From Dehalococcoidia bacterium (GTDB taxonomy: Bacteria > Chloroflexota > Dehalococcoidia > Plut-88900), in assembly GCA_012270635.1 (NCBI GenBank), contig JAAXHX010000117.1, forward strand, positions 1 to 8,284: DNA of 8,284 bases, written 5' to 3'. Numbering within the stretch: position 1 is the first letter of the stretch; every line of letters starts with the position of its first letter. The position numbers and the translations under genes are program-made. Below, piece by piece: positions 1-5,717 of this stretch. The notes under the pieces were generated by a model. That model ran no database searches. It was given only the letters and a program-made list of their open reading frames with translations, and was not told where the DNA came from.

Positions 1-495
1 AAGATAATCGGGGGCGGGTTCCCGGTAGGGGCGGTGGCCGGCACTGAAGACGTGATGGAGGTGTTCGACCACCGGTCGGGGCACAAGGTGCACCACGGGG
101 GGACCTTCAACGCGAACCCGGTGACCATGACTGCAGGCTTGACGGCAATGCAAATGATGACCCCCGAAGAGTACGACCGGATCAATGGGCTGGGCGACTA
201 CGCTAGAAGTAAGCTGAACGACCTGATAGTGAGGAAAGAGGTCCCCGCCCAGGTCACGGGGATAGGGTCGTTGTTCTGGTTCCACCTGACGGACACGAAA
301 TGGAACGATTTCCGGGAGTTCACGGCCTCGGGGCCGGGGCAGGAGACGTTCAACAAATTCACGCACGAGATGCTGGGGCGGGGGATAGTGTACGCGGGTC
401 GGGGGGTGGCCTGCATCTCGACGCCCATGGGGCACGAGGAGATGGATGCGTACGTGGATGCGGTGGACGCATCGCTGGATGCGATAGGGTATTAA
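1..495 (+). CDS. Class III PLP-dependent aminotransferase, GSA-aminomutase-like (C-terminal part)
   Basis: The 5' end is cut off by the window; 164 codons in frame 1 remain, ending in TAA. The first residues, KIIGGGFPVGAVAG, match the segment of glutamate-1-semialdehyde 2,1-aminomutase (HemL) and related class III aminotransferases in which the leading Lys forms the Schiff base with PLP. HHGGTFNANPVTMTAGL (residues 31-47) is the family's GTxxxNPxxxxAG loop, whose Thr contacts the cofactor phosphate from the partner subunit. The C-terminal small domain (GRGIVYAGRGVACISTPMGHEEMDAYVDAV) fits the usual end of the family. These enzymes are cytosolic and move an amino group between or within substrates. 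The C-terminus departs from typical HemL, so a paralogue acting on another amino/keto substrate is as likely as a tetrapyrrole gene. Family assignment is firm; the substrate is unknown. A GTG at 34 is internal, not the real start. Confidence 0.85.
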   Translation, partial: KIIGGGFPVGAVAGTEDVMEVFDHRSGHKVHHGGTFNANPVTMTAGLTAMQMMTPEEYDRINGLGDYARSKLNDLIVRKEVPAQVTGIGSLFWFHLTDTKWNDFREFTASGPGQETFNKFTHEMLGRGIVYAGRGVACISTPMGHEEMDAYVDAVDASLDAIGY

Positions 496-501
496 GGGTA
501 C

Positions 502-521
502 GGGTCGAGGATCCTCGACCC
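502..521. repeat. Perfect 20-bp palindrome just after the aminotransferase stop
   Basis: The sequence is fully self-complementary over 20 bp: arms GGGTCGAG and CTCGACCC around a central GATC. It starts 6 bp after the stop codon at 495. As RNA it gives an 8-bp GC-rich stem with a 4-nt loop. No U-tract follows, so it is at best a non-classical terminator or an mRNA 3'-end stabiliser; a protein-binding site is also possible. Confidence 0.6.
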
Positions 522-541
522 TCGAGACAAAACGCAATAGC

Positions 542-574
542 GGGCGTCACATGTGTAAAGGGCATGTGACGCCC
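542..574. terminator. Strong hairpin (12-bp perfect stem), possible terminator or operator
   Basis: GGGCGTCACATG (542-553) pairs perfectly with CATGTGACGCCC (563-574) across a 9-nt loop. It lies 46 bp after the aminotransferase stop and 55 bp before the CoA-transferase start. The following bases (ATGCTTTA) contain only a weak T-run. A terminator for the upstream gene is the simplest reading. The symmetric TCACATG/CATGTGA core upstream of an operon could equally be a dimeric regulator's operator. The hairpin is seen directly; its role is inference. Confidence 0.5.
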
Positions 575-589
575 ATGCTTTAGGTAGGG

Positions 590-615
590 GAAGAGCGCGC
601 TCCACACTGCTCTTC
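590..615. repeat. Inverted repeat in the leader of the CoA-transferase operon
   Basis: GAAGAGC (590-596) is the exact reverse complement of GCTCTTC (609-615), with a 12-nt spacer. G-U pairs between 587-589 and 616-618 could extend the stem. It ends 14 nt before the ATG at 630, so in RNA it would sit in the leader of the first operon gene, which has no clear Shine-Dalgarno sequence. Role unknown. Confidence 0.4.
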
Positions 616-629
616 TTTGCAGAATCGAA

Positions 630-1838
630 ATGGACAACTGGCTTAGCGACCTGAAGGTACTGGACGTTAGCACGGGCATCGGGGGGGCGTTTTGTGCGAG
701 GCTGCTGGGGAGGTGCGGGGCGGAGGTGGTGAAGGTGGAACCTCCGGTGTCGGGGGACCCGGTGCGGGCCTGCGCCCCGTTCTTCAAGGACCTGCCGCAC
801 CGAGGGGGAAGCGGCCTATTCCTGCACCTGAACGGCGGCAAGCGGAGCGTCACCCTCGACCTGCGCAAAGGCGCCGGGCGGCGGATATTCCGGCAACTGG
901 CCGGCGAGGCTGACGTGCTGGTGGAAAGCTTCGGGCCGGGGTCCATGGACCGCTTGGGGCTGGGCTATGACGAGTTGAGGAGCGGGAATACGGGGCTGGT
1001 GCAGATATCGGTGTCGGATTTCGGGCAGTGGGGCCCGTACGCGGGGTACAAAGCCAACGAGCTGGTGCAACACGCGATAAGCGGACTGATGTATCCGACA
1101 GGGTTCCCCGACCAGGAGCCTGTGCCCTCGGGGGGATACCTGCCGCAGTTCAAGGCCGGGATGGCCGGGGCAATAGCCGCGCTCTCGGCTCTGCACTGGC
1201 GGGATGTGTCGGGGGAGGGGCAGCAGGTGGATGTATCGACGCTGGAGGTGATGGCGAACTTCCTGGAGACGACGCTGATCCTGTATACCTACCAGGGAGT
1301 GGTGAGAGGTCGCACCGGGAGCACGCTTTCTCCGCCGACACCCCTGTGCGACATGTACCAGACCAGGGACGGGTACATGATCGTGACTTCGCTGACGCAG
1401 CAGCAGAGACAGTCGCTGTTCGAAATGATCGGTCATCCGGAACTGGTGGACACCTTCGAGTCCCCGCTCTCCAGGGCGATACCGGAGGAGGCCAAGCAGA
1501 AGCTGTGGGACTCCATCGGGGCCTGGTTGGGAGAGCAGGACACTGAAGAGGCCTTCGAGCTTTCCCAGTTGCTGAGGATACCCTGCGCCAAGGTGGACAC
1601 GCCGAGGGACCTGCTCAATGACCATCACCTGAGGGAGCGGGGTTTCTTCCAGACCCTGGAGCACCCCGAGTTCGGGTCCGTAAAGCTTCCCGGCACGGGC
1701 CTGACGGTGATGGGAGAAGAGGCGCCGACTCCGGAGGCGGCCCCGGTCCTGGGGGAGGCGAACAGGGAGGTCTACCAGCACAGGTTGGGGATGTCGGCCA
1801 GGGAGATGGCGATGCTGGGGTCGGGGGAGGTGATCTAG
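630..1838 (+). CDS. CaiB/BaiF family III CoA-transferase, subunit lacking the catalytic Asp
   Basis: 402 aa, the usual length for family III CoA-transferases, which move CoA between acyl-CoA and a free carboxylate. The N-terminal Rossmann segment LKVLDVSTGIGG...GAEVVKVEPP (8-39), FLHLNGGKRSVTLDL (64-78) and DVLVESFGPGSMDRLGLGYDEL (95-116) are standard family landmarks. The second-domain stretch GEGQQVDVSTLE (195-206) and the C-terminal LRERGFFQTLEHPEFG (334-349) also fit. The oddity is at the active site: family members carry a catalytic Asp four residues before a conserved Gly near residue 175 (formyl-CoA transferase Asp169). Here the aligned segment is LPQFKAGMAG, with Gln173 in that position. 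Alone the protein may be inactive; it probably pairs with the product of the next gene, 3 bp downstream, which keeps the Asp. The ATG at 630 is the only in-frame start near the homology boundary and has no obvious ribosome site. Substrate unknown. Confidence 0.9.
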   Translation: MDNWLSDLKVLDVSTGIGGAFCARLLGRCGAEVVKVEPPVSGDPVRACAPFFKDLPHRGGSGLFLHLNGGKRSVTLDLRKGAGRRIFRQLAGEADVLVESFGPGSMDRLGLGYDELRSGNTGLVQISVSDFGQWGPYAGYKANELVQHAISGLMYPTGFPDQEPVPSGGYLPQFKAGMAGAIAALSALHWRDVSGEGQQVDVSTLEVMANFLETTLILYTYQGVVRGRTGSTLSPPTPLCDMYQTRDGYMIVTSLTQQQRQSLFEMIGHPELVDTFESPLSRAIPEEAKQKLWDSIGAWLGEQDTEEAFELSQLLRIPCAKVDTPRDLLNDHHLRERGFFQTLEHPEFGSVKLPGTGLTVMGEEAPTPEAAPVLGEANREVYQHRLGMSAREMAMLGSGEVI

Positions 1839-1841
1839 CGC

Positions 1842-3098
1842 ATGAAGGTCGATTTGAAAAAGCTGCCGCTGAGCAACGTGAGGGTCGTCGACCTGACCCG
1901 GTACTGGGCAGGGCCGTACGCGACGCAGCTCATGGCGTCCCTCGGGGCGGAGGTGATCCGGGTCGAGGCCACGGTCTACGTGGACGCGGTGAGGTACATG
2001 CTTCCACCGGACGGGATAGAGGATACGGAGGACCCGCACAACCGGGGCTCCTACTTCCACATGGCAAACCGGAACAAGAACAGCATCGCCCTGGACCTGC
2101 AGACCGAGCGGGGTCGGGCGCTGCTGCTGGAGCTGGTCTCGATTGCGGACGTGGTAATCGAAAACTATAGCGCACGGGTGATGGGGAACCTTCGGCTGGA
2201 CTACGAGGACCTGAGGAAGGCGAGACCCGACCTGATCATGATGAGCATGCCGTCCTTCGGGCGATCGGGGCCCTACAGGGACCACGTATGCTTCGGCGAG
2301 GCGCTGGAGGGGATGACCGGGCTGTCCCATCTGACCGGACACCCGGATGGGCCGCCGGTGCGCTCCTCCGGGGCGTTCACGGACCCGGGGTCGGGGATGT
2401 GGGGAGTGTATGCAGTGCTGGCGGCGTTGCAGAGAAGGCGCCGGACGGGGCAGGGCGCCCGGATGGACCTGTCGCAGCAGGAGGGATACATCAGCCTGCT
2501 GGGGGACGCAGTGATGGACTACACGATGAACGGACGGATACGGAGGCGTCTCGGGACCCGGCACCCGTCCCGGACGCCGCAGGGCGCGTACCGGTGCAAG
2601 GGAGAGGACGAGTGGGTTGCAATCTCGGCGGGGAGCGACAGGGAATGGGAGGCCCTATGCCGGGTGATGGGACGGGAAGACCTTACGGAAGAGCCCCGAT
2701 TTCGGCACATCCTGGGCAGGTCCAGGCTTCAGGAAGAGATTGACGAGGAGATCAACGCGTGGACCTCGGGGCGGGTGGCGAGGGAGGCGATGGTCCTGCT
2801 GCAGGGGGCCGGGGTCCCGTGCAGCATCGTTTCCAAGGTCAACGACCTGTTTGAAGACCCGCATTTCAAGGAGCGAGGATTCTTCGAGACGACCGACCAT
2901 CCGTCGGTGGGGGAGTACCCGCACTTCGGGATCCCGTTCAAGATGTCGAGGACGCCGGGGGGCAGCCATTCCCACGCGCCCCTGTACGGGGAGCACAACC
3001 GCCGGGTGTTCTGTGAGGTGTTGGGGCTGGTAGGAGATGAATACGATGAGTTGCTGGAAGCGCGGGTGTCGGCGGAGGCGCCGTTGATCGGGGACTAG
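1842..3098 (+). CDS. CaiB/BaiF family III CoA-transferase, catalytic subunit
   Basis: 418 aa, family III CoA-transferase. Landmarks: VRVVDLTRYWAGPYATQLMA (13-32), GAEVIRVEA (35-43), YFHMANRNKNSIALDL (71-86), DVVIENYSARVMGNLRLDYEDL (103-124) and HPSRTPQGAYRCKGEDEWVAIS (241-262). The active-site motif AFTDPGSGMWG (178-188) carries Asp181, expected to form the mixed anhydride and aspartyl-CoA thioester intermediates. It is clearly a diverged paralogue of the preceding gene, not a recent duplicate. Start ATG follows a GGAGG at 1826-1830 (11-nt spacing) lying inside the end of the previous gene, so the two are translationally close. The likely product is one heteromeric CoA-transferase, by analogy with two-gene family III enzymes such as BbsE/BbsF (benzylsuccinate) and SmtA/SmtB (malate). 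Acyl donor and acceptor cannot be told from the sequence. Confidence 0.93.
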   Translation: MKVDLKKLPLSNVRVVDLTRYWAGPYATQLMASLGAEVIRVEATVYVDAVRYMLPPDGIEDTEDPHNRGSYFHMANRNKNSIALDLQTERGRALLLELVSIADVVIENYSARVMGNLRLDYEDLRKARPDLIMMSMPSFGRSGPYRDHVCFGEALEGMTGLSHLTGHPDGPPVRSSGAFTDPGSGMWGVYAVLAALQRRRRTGQGARMDLSQQEGYISLLGDAVMDYTMNGRIRRRLGTRHPSRTPQGAYRCKGEDEWVAISAGSDREWEALCRVMGREDLTEEPRFRHILGRSRLQEEIDEEINAWTSGRVAREAMVLLQGAGVPCSIVSKVNDLFEDPHFKERGFFETTDHPSVGEYPHFGIPFKMSRTPGGSHSHAPLYGEHNRRVFCEVLGLVGDEYDELLEARVSAEAPLIGD

Positions 3099-3116
3099 AG
3101 ACCGAGGGAGAAGCAG

Positions 3117-3878
3117 ATGGGCGACAACAGTGACATAGCCGGCGAGGCAGCGATTGTGACGGGGGCGGCGCAGGGCATCGGCAGGGGGGTGGCGCACATG
3201 CTGGCGGAGGCGGGGGTGAAGATAGTCATCGGGGACATTCAACCTGCCGACAGGACGGTATCGGAGGTCCGGGGGATGGGCGGGGAGGCGGTGAGCATGG
3301 TGATGGACACCAGCCGACCCCGGGAGGCGGAGGCCCTGGTCGACCTGGCCGTCGAGGAATACGGACGGCTGGACATCCTGGTGAACAACGCGGGAATAGA
3401 TGCGCCCAGGGGCAACGCGTGGGACCTGCCGGACGAGGAATGGCGTCGGGTGATAGACGTGAACGTGAGTGGGGTGTTCTACTGCTCGAGGGCGGCGCTG
3501 AGGCCGATGATGGAGGTGGGCAAGGGGTTCATCGTCAACATGAGCTCCCAGGCGGCTCGGGTGGGGGAGCCGGGGATGTCTCCGGCGTACAACGCGAGCA
3601 AGGCGGCGCTGCTGGGCATGACCATGGAGTTCGCATTGCAGGTCGCCGACAAGGGGATAAGGGTCGTGGCTCTCATGCCGGGGGCCATCGACTCCCGGGA
3701 GCCGGGGTGGAGCGAGGAGCGGAAGGCCGAGGTCCTTCTGGAGTACCCCCTGGGCATCGGGACGCCGCGGGACATCGGGGAGATGGTCCGGCGCCTGGCG
3801 AGCCCGGCGTCGAGGTGGGTGTCGGGGACGGCGGTGCAGCTGACCGGGGGATACCAGAGAGGTTCGGGATGGTTTTAG
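3117..3878 (+). CDS. Short-chain dehydrogenase/reductase (SDR), probably NAD-dependent
   Basis: 253 aa, a typical length for classical SDRs, cytosolic oxidoreductases of alcohols and ketones. The nucleotide-binding motif TGAAQGIG is at 15-22. Asp40 ends the second beta strand (KIVIGDIQ), which in classical SDRs favours NAD(H) over NADP(H). NNAG is at 90-93. The catalytic tetrad can be read as Asn116 (DVNVSG), Ser144 (NMSSQA), Tyr158 and Lys162 (YNASK). The C-terminal VSGTAVQLTGGYQ (235-247) matches the family's VxGxxxxVDGG stretch. The start ATG has a purine-rich GAGGGAG at 3104-3110, and the gap to the CoA-transferase is 18 bp, so it is cotranscribed. In this context it most likely oxidises a beta-hydroxyacyl-CoA or related hydroxy intermediate made by the neighbouring hydratase; FabG-like reduction cannot be ruled out. 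Confidence 0.9.
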   Translation: MGDNSDIAGEAAIVTGAAQGIGRGVAHMLAEAGVKIVIGDIQPADRTVSEVRGMGGEAVSMVMDTSRPREAEALVDLAVEEYGRLDILVNNAGIDAPRGNAWDLPDEEWRRVIDVNVSGVFYCSRAALRPMMEVGKGFIVNMSSQAARVGEPGMSPAYNASKAALLGMTMEFALQVADKGIRVVALMPGAIDSREPGWSEERKAEVLLEYPLGIGTPRDIGEMVRRLASPASRWVSGTAVQLTGGYQRGSGWF

Positions 3879-4633
3879 AGTACGAAGTAAGGGACAGGAT
3901 AGCTTACATCACCCTGAACAGGCCTAGGGCGATGAACGCAATGAACCGGGAGTTGTCCGGCAAGCTGGCCGACGCCATCCGGGAAGTCGACCGGGACCCG
4001 GAAGTCTGGGCGGCCATCGTCACGGGAGCAGGGGACAAGGCGTTCAGTAGCGGTGGAGACCTGAAGGAGTACGTGAACCGGGAGTTGGAAGGGCCGGGGC
4101 AACCCTATACGATGTTCAAGCACTACGACCGGCCTATGTCCGTGAAGCCGTTCATTGCCGCAGTGAACGGGTACTGTCTGGCTGGCGGCCTGGAACTGGC
4201 CCTTGCCTGCGACATCAGGATTGCGTCGGAGAACGCTTCGTTCGGGTGCCCGGAGGCGAGATGGGGACTGCTGCACGGCTACGGCGCGATGCGCCTGCCG
4301 CAGATGATAGGGATGGCAGAGGCGATGGAGATGCTGCTGACGGGGGATTTCGTGGACGCCGAGAAGGCCCTTCGCGTCGGGCTGGTCAGCCGGGTGACGC
4401 CGCGGGAAGAGCTGATGCCGACGGCGGAGTCGATAGCACGGCGGATATGCGAAAACGCGCCCCTTTCGGTGAGGGTGACGAAGGACCTGGCGTACCGGGG
4501 CTCGAACATGCCTTATAGCGAGGGCTTGCATCTGGTGCACACGCTGATGAGCGCGCTGTACGAGAGCGGGGACAGCAAGGAGGGGCCCCGGGCGTTTTCG
4601 GAGAAGAGGAAGCCTCGGTACGAGGCGCGGTAA
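3869..4633 (+). CDS. Enoyl-CoA hydratase/isomerase (crotonase family)
   Basis: 254 aa, standard crotonase length. N-terminal VLEYEVRDRIAYITLNRPRAMNAMN (2-26) is typical, and AFSSGGDL (58-65) and GYCLAGGLELALACD (101-115) form the oxyanion hole that holds the thioester carbonyl. Glu109 (in GGLELA) and Glu129 (in FGCPEARWGL) align with the two catalytic glutamates of rat mitochondrial enoyl-CoA hydratase (Glu144, Glu164). A real hydratase is therefore favoured over crotonase members that have lost them. The ATG at 3869 overlaps the end of the SDR gene by 10 bp and follows GAGAGG (3857-3862), indicating coupled translation. The open frame extends far upstream, but homology begins exactly at this Met. 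Expected reaction: water addition to a 2-enoyl-CoA, giving the 3-hydroxyacyl-CoA that the SDR could oxidise. Last gene of the operon. Confidence 0.92.
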   Translation: MVLEYEVRDRIAYITLNRPRAMNAMNRELSGKLADAIREVDRDPEVWAAIVTGAGDKAFSSGGDLKEYVNRELEGPGQPYTMFKHYDRPMSVKPFIAAVNGYCLAGGLELALACDIRIASENASFGCPEARWGLLHGYGAMRLPQMIGMAEAMEMLLTGDFVDAEKALRVGLVSRVTPREELMPTAESIARRICENAPLSVRVTKDLAYRGSNMPYSEGLHLVHTLMSALYESGDSKEGPRAFSEKRKPRYEAR

Positions 4634-4650
4634 GGGAAGAGGGACTCCCC

Positions 4651-4683
4651 CCGCTCATACTTCGACAAGCTCAACACGAGTGG
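4651..4683. repeat. REP-like imperfect palindrome between convergent genes
   Basis: A 33-bp imperfect inverted repeat with outer arms CCGCTCAT and a right arm reading CCACTCGT on the other strand, around TTCGACAAGCTCA. It lies in the 91-bp gap between the ends of the hydratase and ribokinase genes. From memory, elements with the core CTTCGACAAGCTCA are dispersed in many copies in some environmental bacterial genomes; copy number here cannot be judged from one window. It might also act as a weak bidirectional terminator. The rest of the gap shows only C- and G-runs. Confidence 0.5.
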
Positions 4684-4724
4684 CCCCGGTCCCCCACACA
4701 GGGCATGACGGATACACGGGGGGG

Positions 4725-5639
4725 TTAGAGGGCTTCGAGTTCCTGGCGGTGGGGGATGGATGAGCTGGCGCCCGAGCGTTGGACGGAGAGGGCGGCGGCA
4801 CGGTTGGCAAAGGGCACAGCCTCCGATAGGGAGGCGCCTTCGTTGAGGCGGGAGGCCAGGGCCCCTAGAAAGCAATCGCCCGCGCCCGTTGGATCTACGG
4901 CGTGCACCGGGATACCCGGATAGAGGGCGTCGGAGGCGCGGGTCACGGTCATTGCCCCCGCATGGCCCAGGGTGACGATGACGCAACCCGCCCCCCGAGC
5001 GAGCAGCTTGCGGGCGGCAGACGCCAGGGCGTCATGATCTCCAGGGATTTGGGCGGCATTTGTCATTTCGGCGAGCTCCGTCTCGTTAACGCAGAGGATG
5101 TCCACGAGGGCGAGAAGGGAGTCGGGGAGGTCACGGGCCGGGGCGGCGTTGAGGACCGTCGTTGCCCGGGACCCCGAGGCGATTTCGAGAAACCTGTGGA
5201 CGGTCTCGACGGGGATTTCAAGCTGGACCAGGGCGACACCCGCCTGAGCGACGTGGGCACGGAGGACGTCCAGGGAGTCGGGGGTGAGGTGAGAGTTGGC
5301 GCCCGGGGCGACGACGATGGTGTTCTCGGCGCGGGCGTCGACGGTGATCAGGGCGACCCCCGTGGGAGCGGAGGCACGGGCCACGCCCAGGGAGTCGATG
5401 CCCTCGGTGTGCATGAATTCCAGCAGGGAGTCCCCAAAGGGGTCTTGGCCGACGCTGCCGAACATGAAGACCGGAGCAAGGCCCAGGCGTCGGGCGGCGA
5501 CGGCCTGGTTCAGGCCCTTGCCGCCGGGGACCCGGGTGAGAGCGGTGGCGAATAGGGTCTCGCCGGGTCGGGGCATTCTTTCGGTGGAGGCGATCAGGTC
5601 CATGTTGACGCCTCCGGCTATGGCTATGGGCTTGGTGAT
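4725..5639 (-). CDS. rbsK: Ribokinase (PfkB family), likely with a non-AUG (AUC) start
   Basis: Phosphorylates ribose to ribose 5-phosphate with ATP in the cytosol. Numbering from the first ATG (5603): PfkB signature 1 with VPGGKGLNQAVAA (25-37), the NETE motif at 173-176, and signature 2 DPTGAGDCFLGAL (237-249) with Asp243 as catalytic base. VLNAAPARDLPDSLLALVD (150-168) is very close to E. coli RbsK, which supports ribokinase rather than another sugar kinase. That ATG gives 292 aa but cuts off the first beta strand. In-frame codons upstream encode TKPIAIAGGVN, directly continuing into MDLIA as in ribokinases (GSINAD in E. coli, whose Asn14 and Asp16 hold ribose). A perfect AGGAGG at 5645-5650 sits 5 nt before an ATC at 5637-5639, giving a 304-residue protein. 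I therefore extend to 5639; the conservative start is 5603. Convergent with the operon to its left, divergent from the nucleoside hydrolase. Confidence 0.88.
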   Translation of the reverse strand: MTKPIAIAGGVNMDLIASTERMPRPGETLFATALTRVPGGKGLNQAVAARRLGLAPVFMFGSVGQDPFGDSLLEFMHTEGIDSLGVARASAPTGVALITVDARAENTIVVAPGANSHLTPDSLDVLRAHVAQAGVALVQLEIPVETVHRFLEIASGSRATTVLNAAPARDLPDSLLALVDILCVNETELAEMTNAAQIPGDHDALASAARKLLARGAGCVIVTLGHAGAMTVTRASDALYPGIPVHAVDPTGAGDCFLGALASRLNEGASLSEAVPFANRAAALSVQRSGASSSIPHRQELEAL

Positions 5640-5644
5640 AAGAT

Positions 5645-5650
5645 CCTCCT
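5645..5650 (-). promoter_or_regulatory. Shine-Dalgarno AGGAGG that decides the ribokinase start
   Basis: On the - strand these bases read AGGAGG, a full anti-16S match. The spacing is 5 nt to the ATC at 5639-5637 but 41 nt to the first ATG at 5603, too far for normal initiation. This is the main sequence argument for a non-AUG start. An in-frame TAG at 5651-5649 overlaps it, so the coding frame cannot begin further upstream. Confidence 0.6.
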
Positions 5651-5667
5651 ACATCAAGGTTTGGAAC

Positions 5668-5675
5668 AATATAAC
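5668..5675. promoter_or_regulatory. Possible divergent promoter core between ribokinase and nucleoside hydrolase
   Basis: The only AT-rich patch in the divergent spacer holds overlapping -10-like hexamers: TATAAC on the + strand (5670-5675) and TATATT on the - strand (5673-5668). Distances to the two ribosome sites (about 30 nt to GGAGGA at 5705 and about 18 nt to AGGAGG at 5650) suit short leaders both ways. No convincing -35 box is visible on either strand, so this is tentative. Confidence 0.3.
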
Positions 5676-5717
5676 CCAACCGGGGCTTTGATGGATGCAG
5701 TTATGGAGGATAAGCAG

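Noticed and set aside
359..946. 195-codon open frame on the - strand across the spacer and adjoining genes
   Set aside because: Ser/Arg/Pro-rich translation without motif, overlapping two clear genes on the other strand.
816..2564. 582-codon open frame on the - strand opposite both CoA-transferase genes
   Set aside because: It has no recognisable domain and is rich in Arg, His, Pro and Gln. It is antisense to two genes with clear homology; the GC-rich, GGG-biased coding strand simply lacks stops in that antisense frame.
3419..3868. In-frame upstream extension of the enoyl-CoA hydratase (would give 404 aa)
   Set aside because: The extension is a Gly-rich shadow of the SDR gene. Crotonase homology and the ribosome site both begin at the ATG at 3869.
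4902..5555. 217-codon open frame on the + strand through the ribokinase
   Set aside because: Low-complexity Gly/Asp/Val translation with no motif, antisense to a complete, well-conserved ribokinase.
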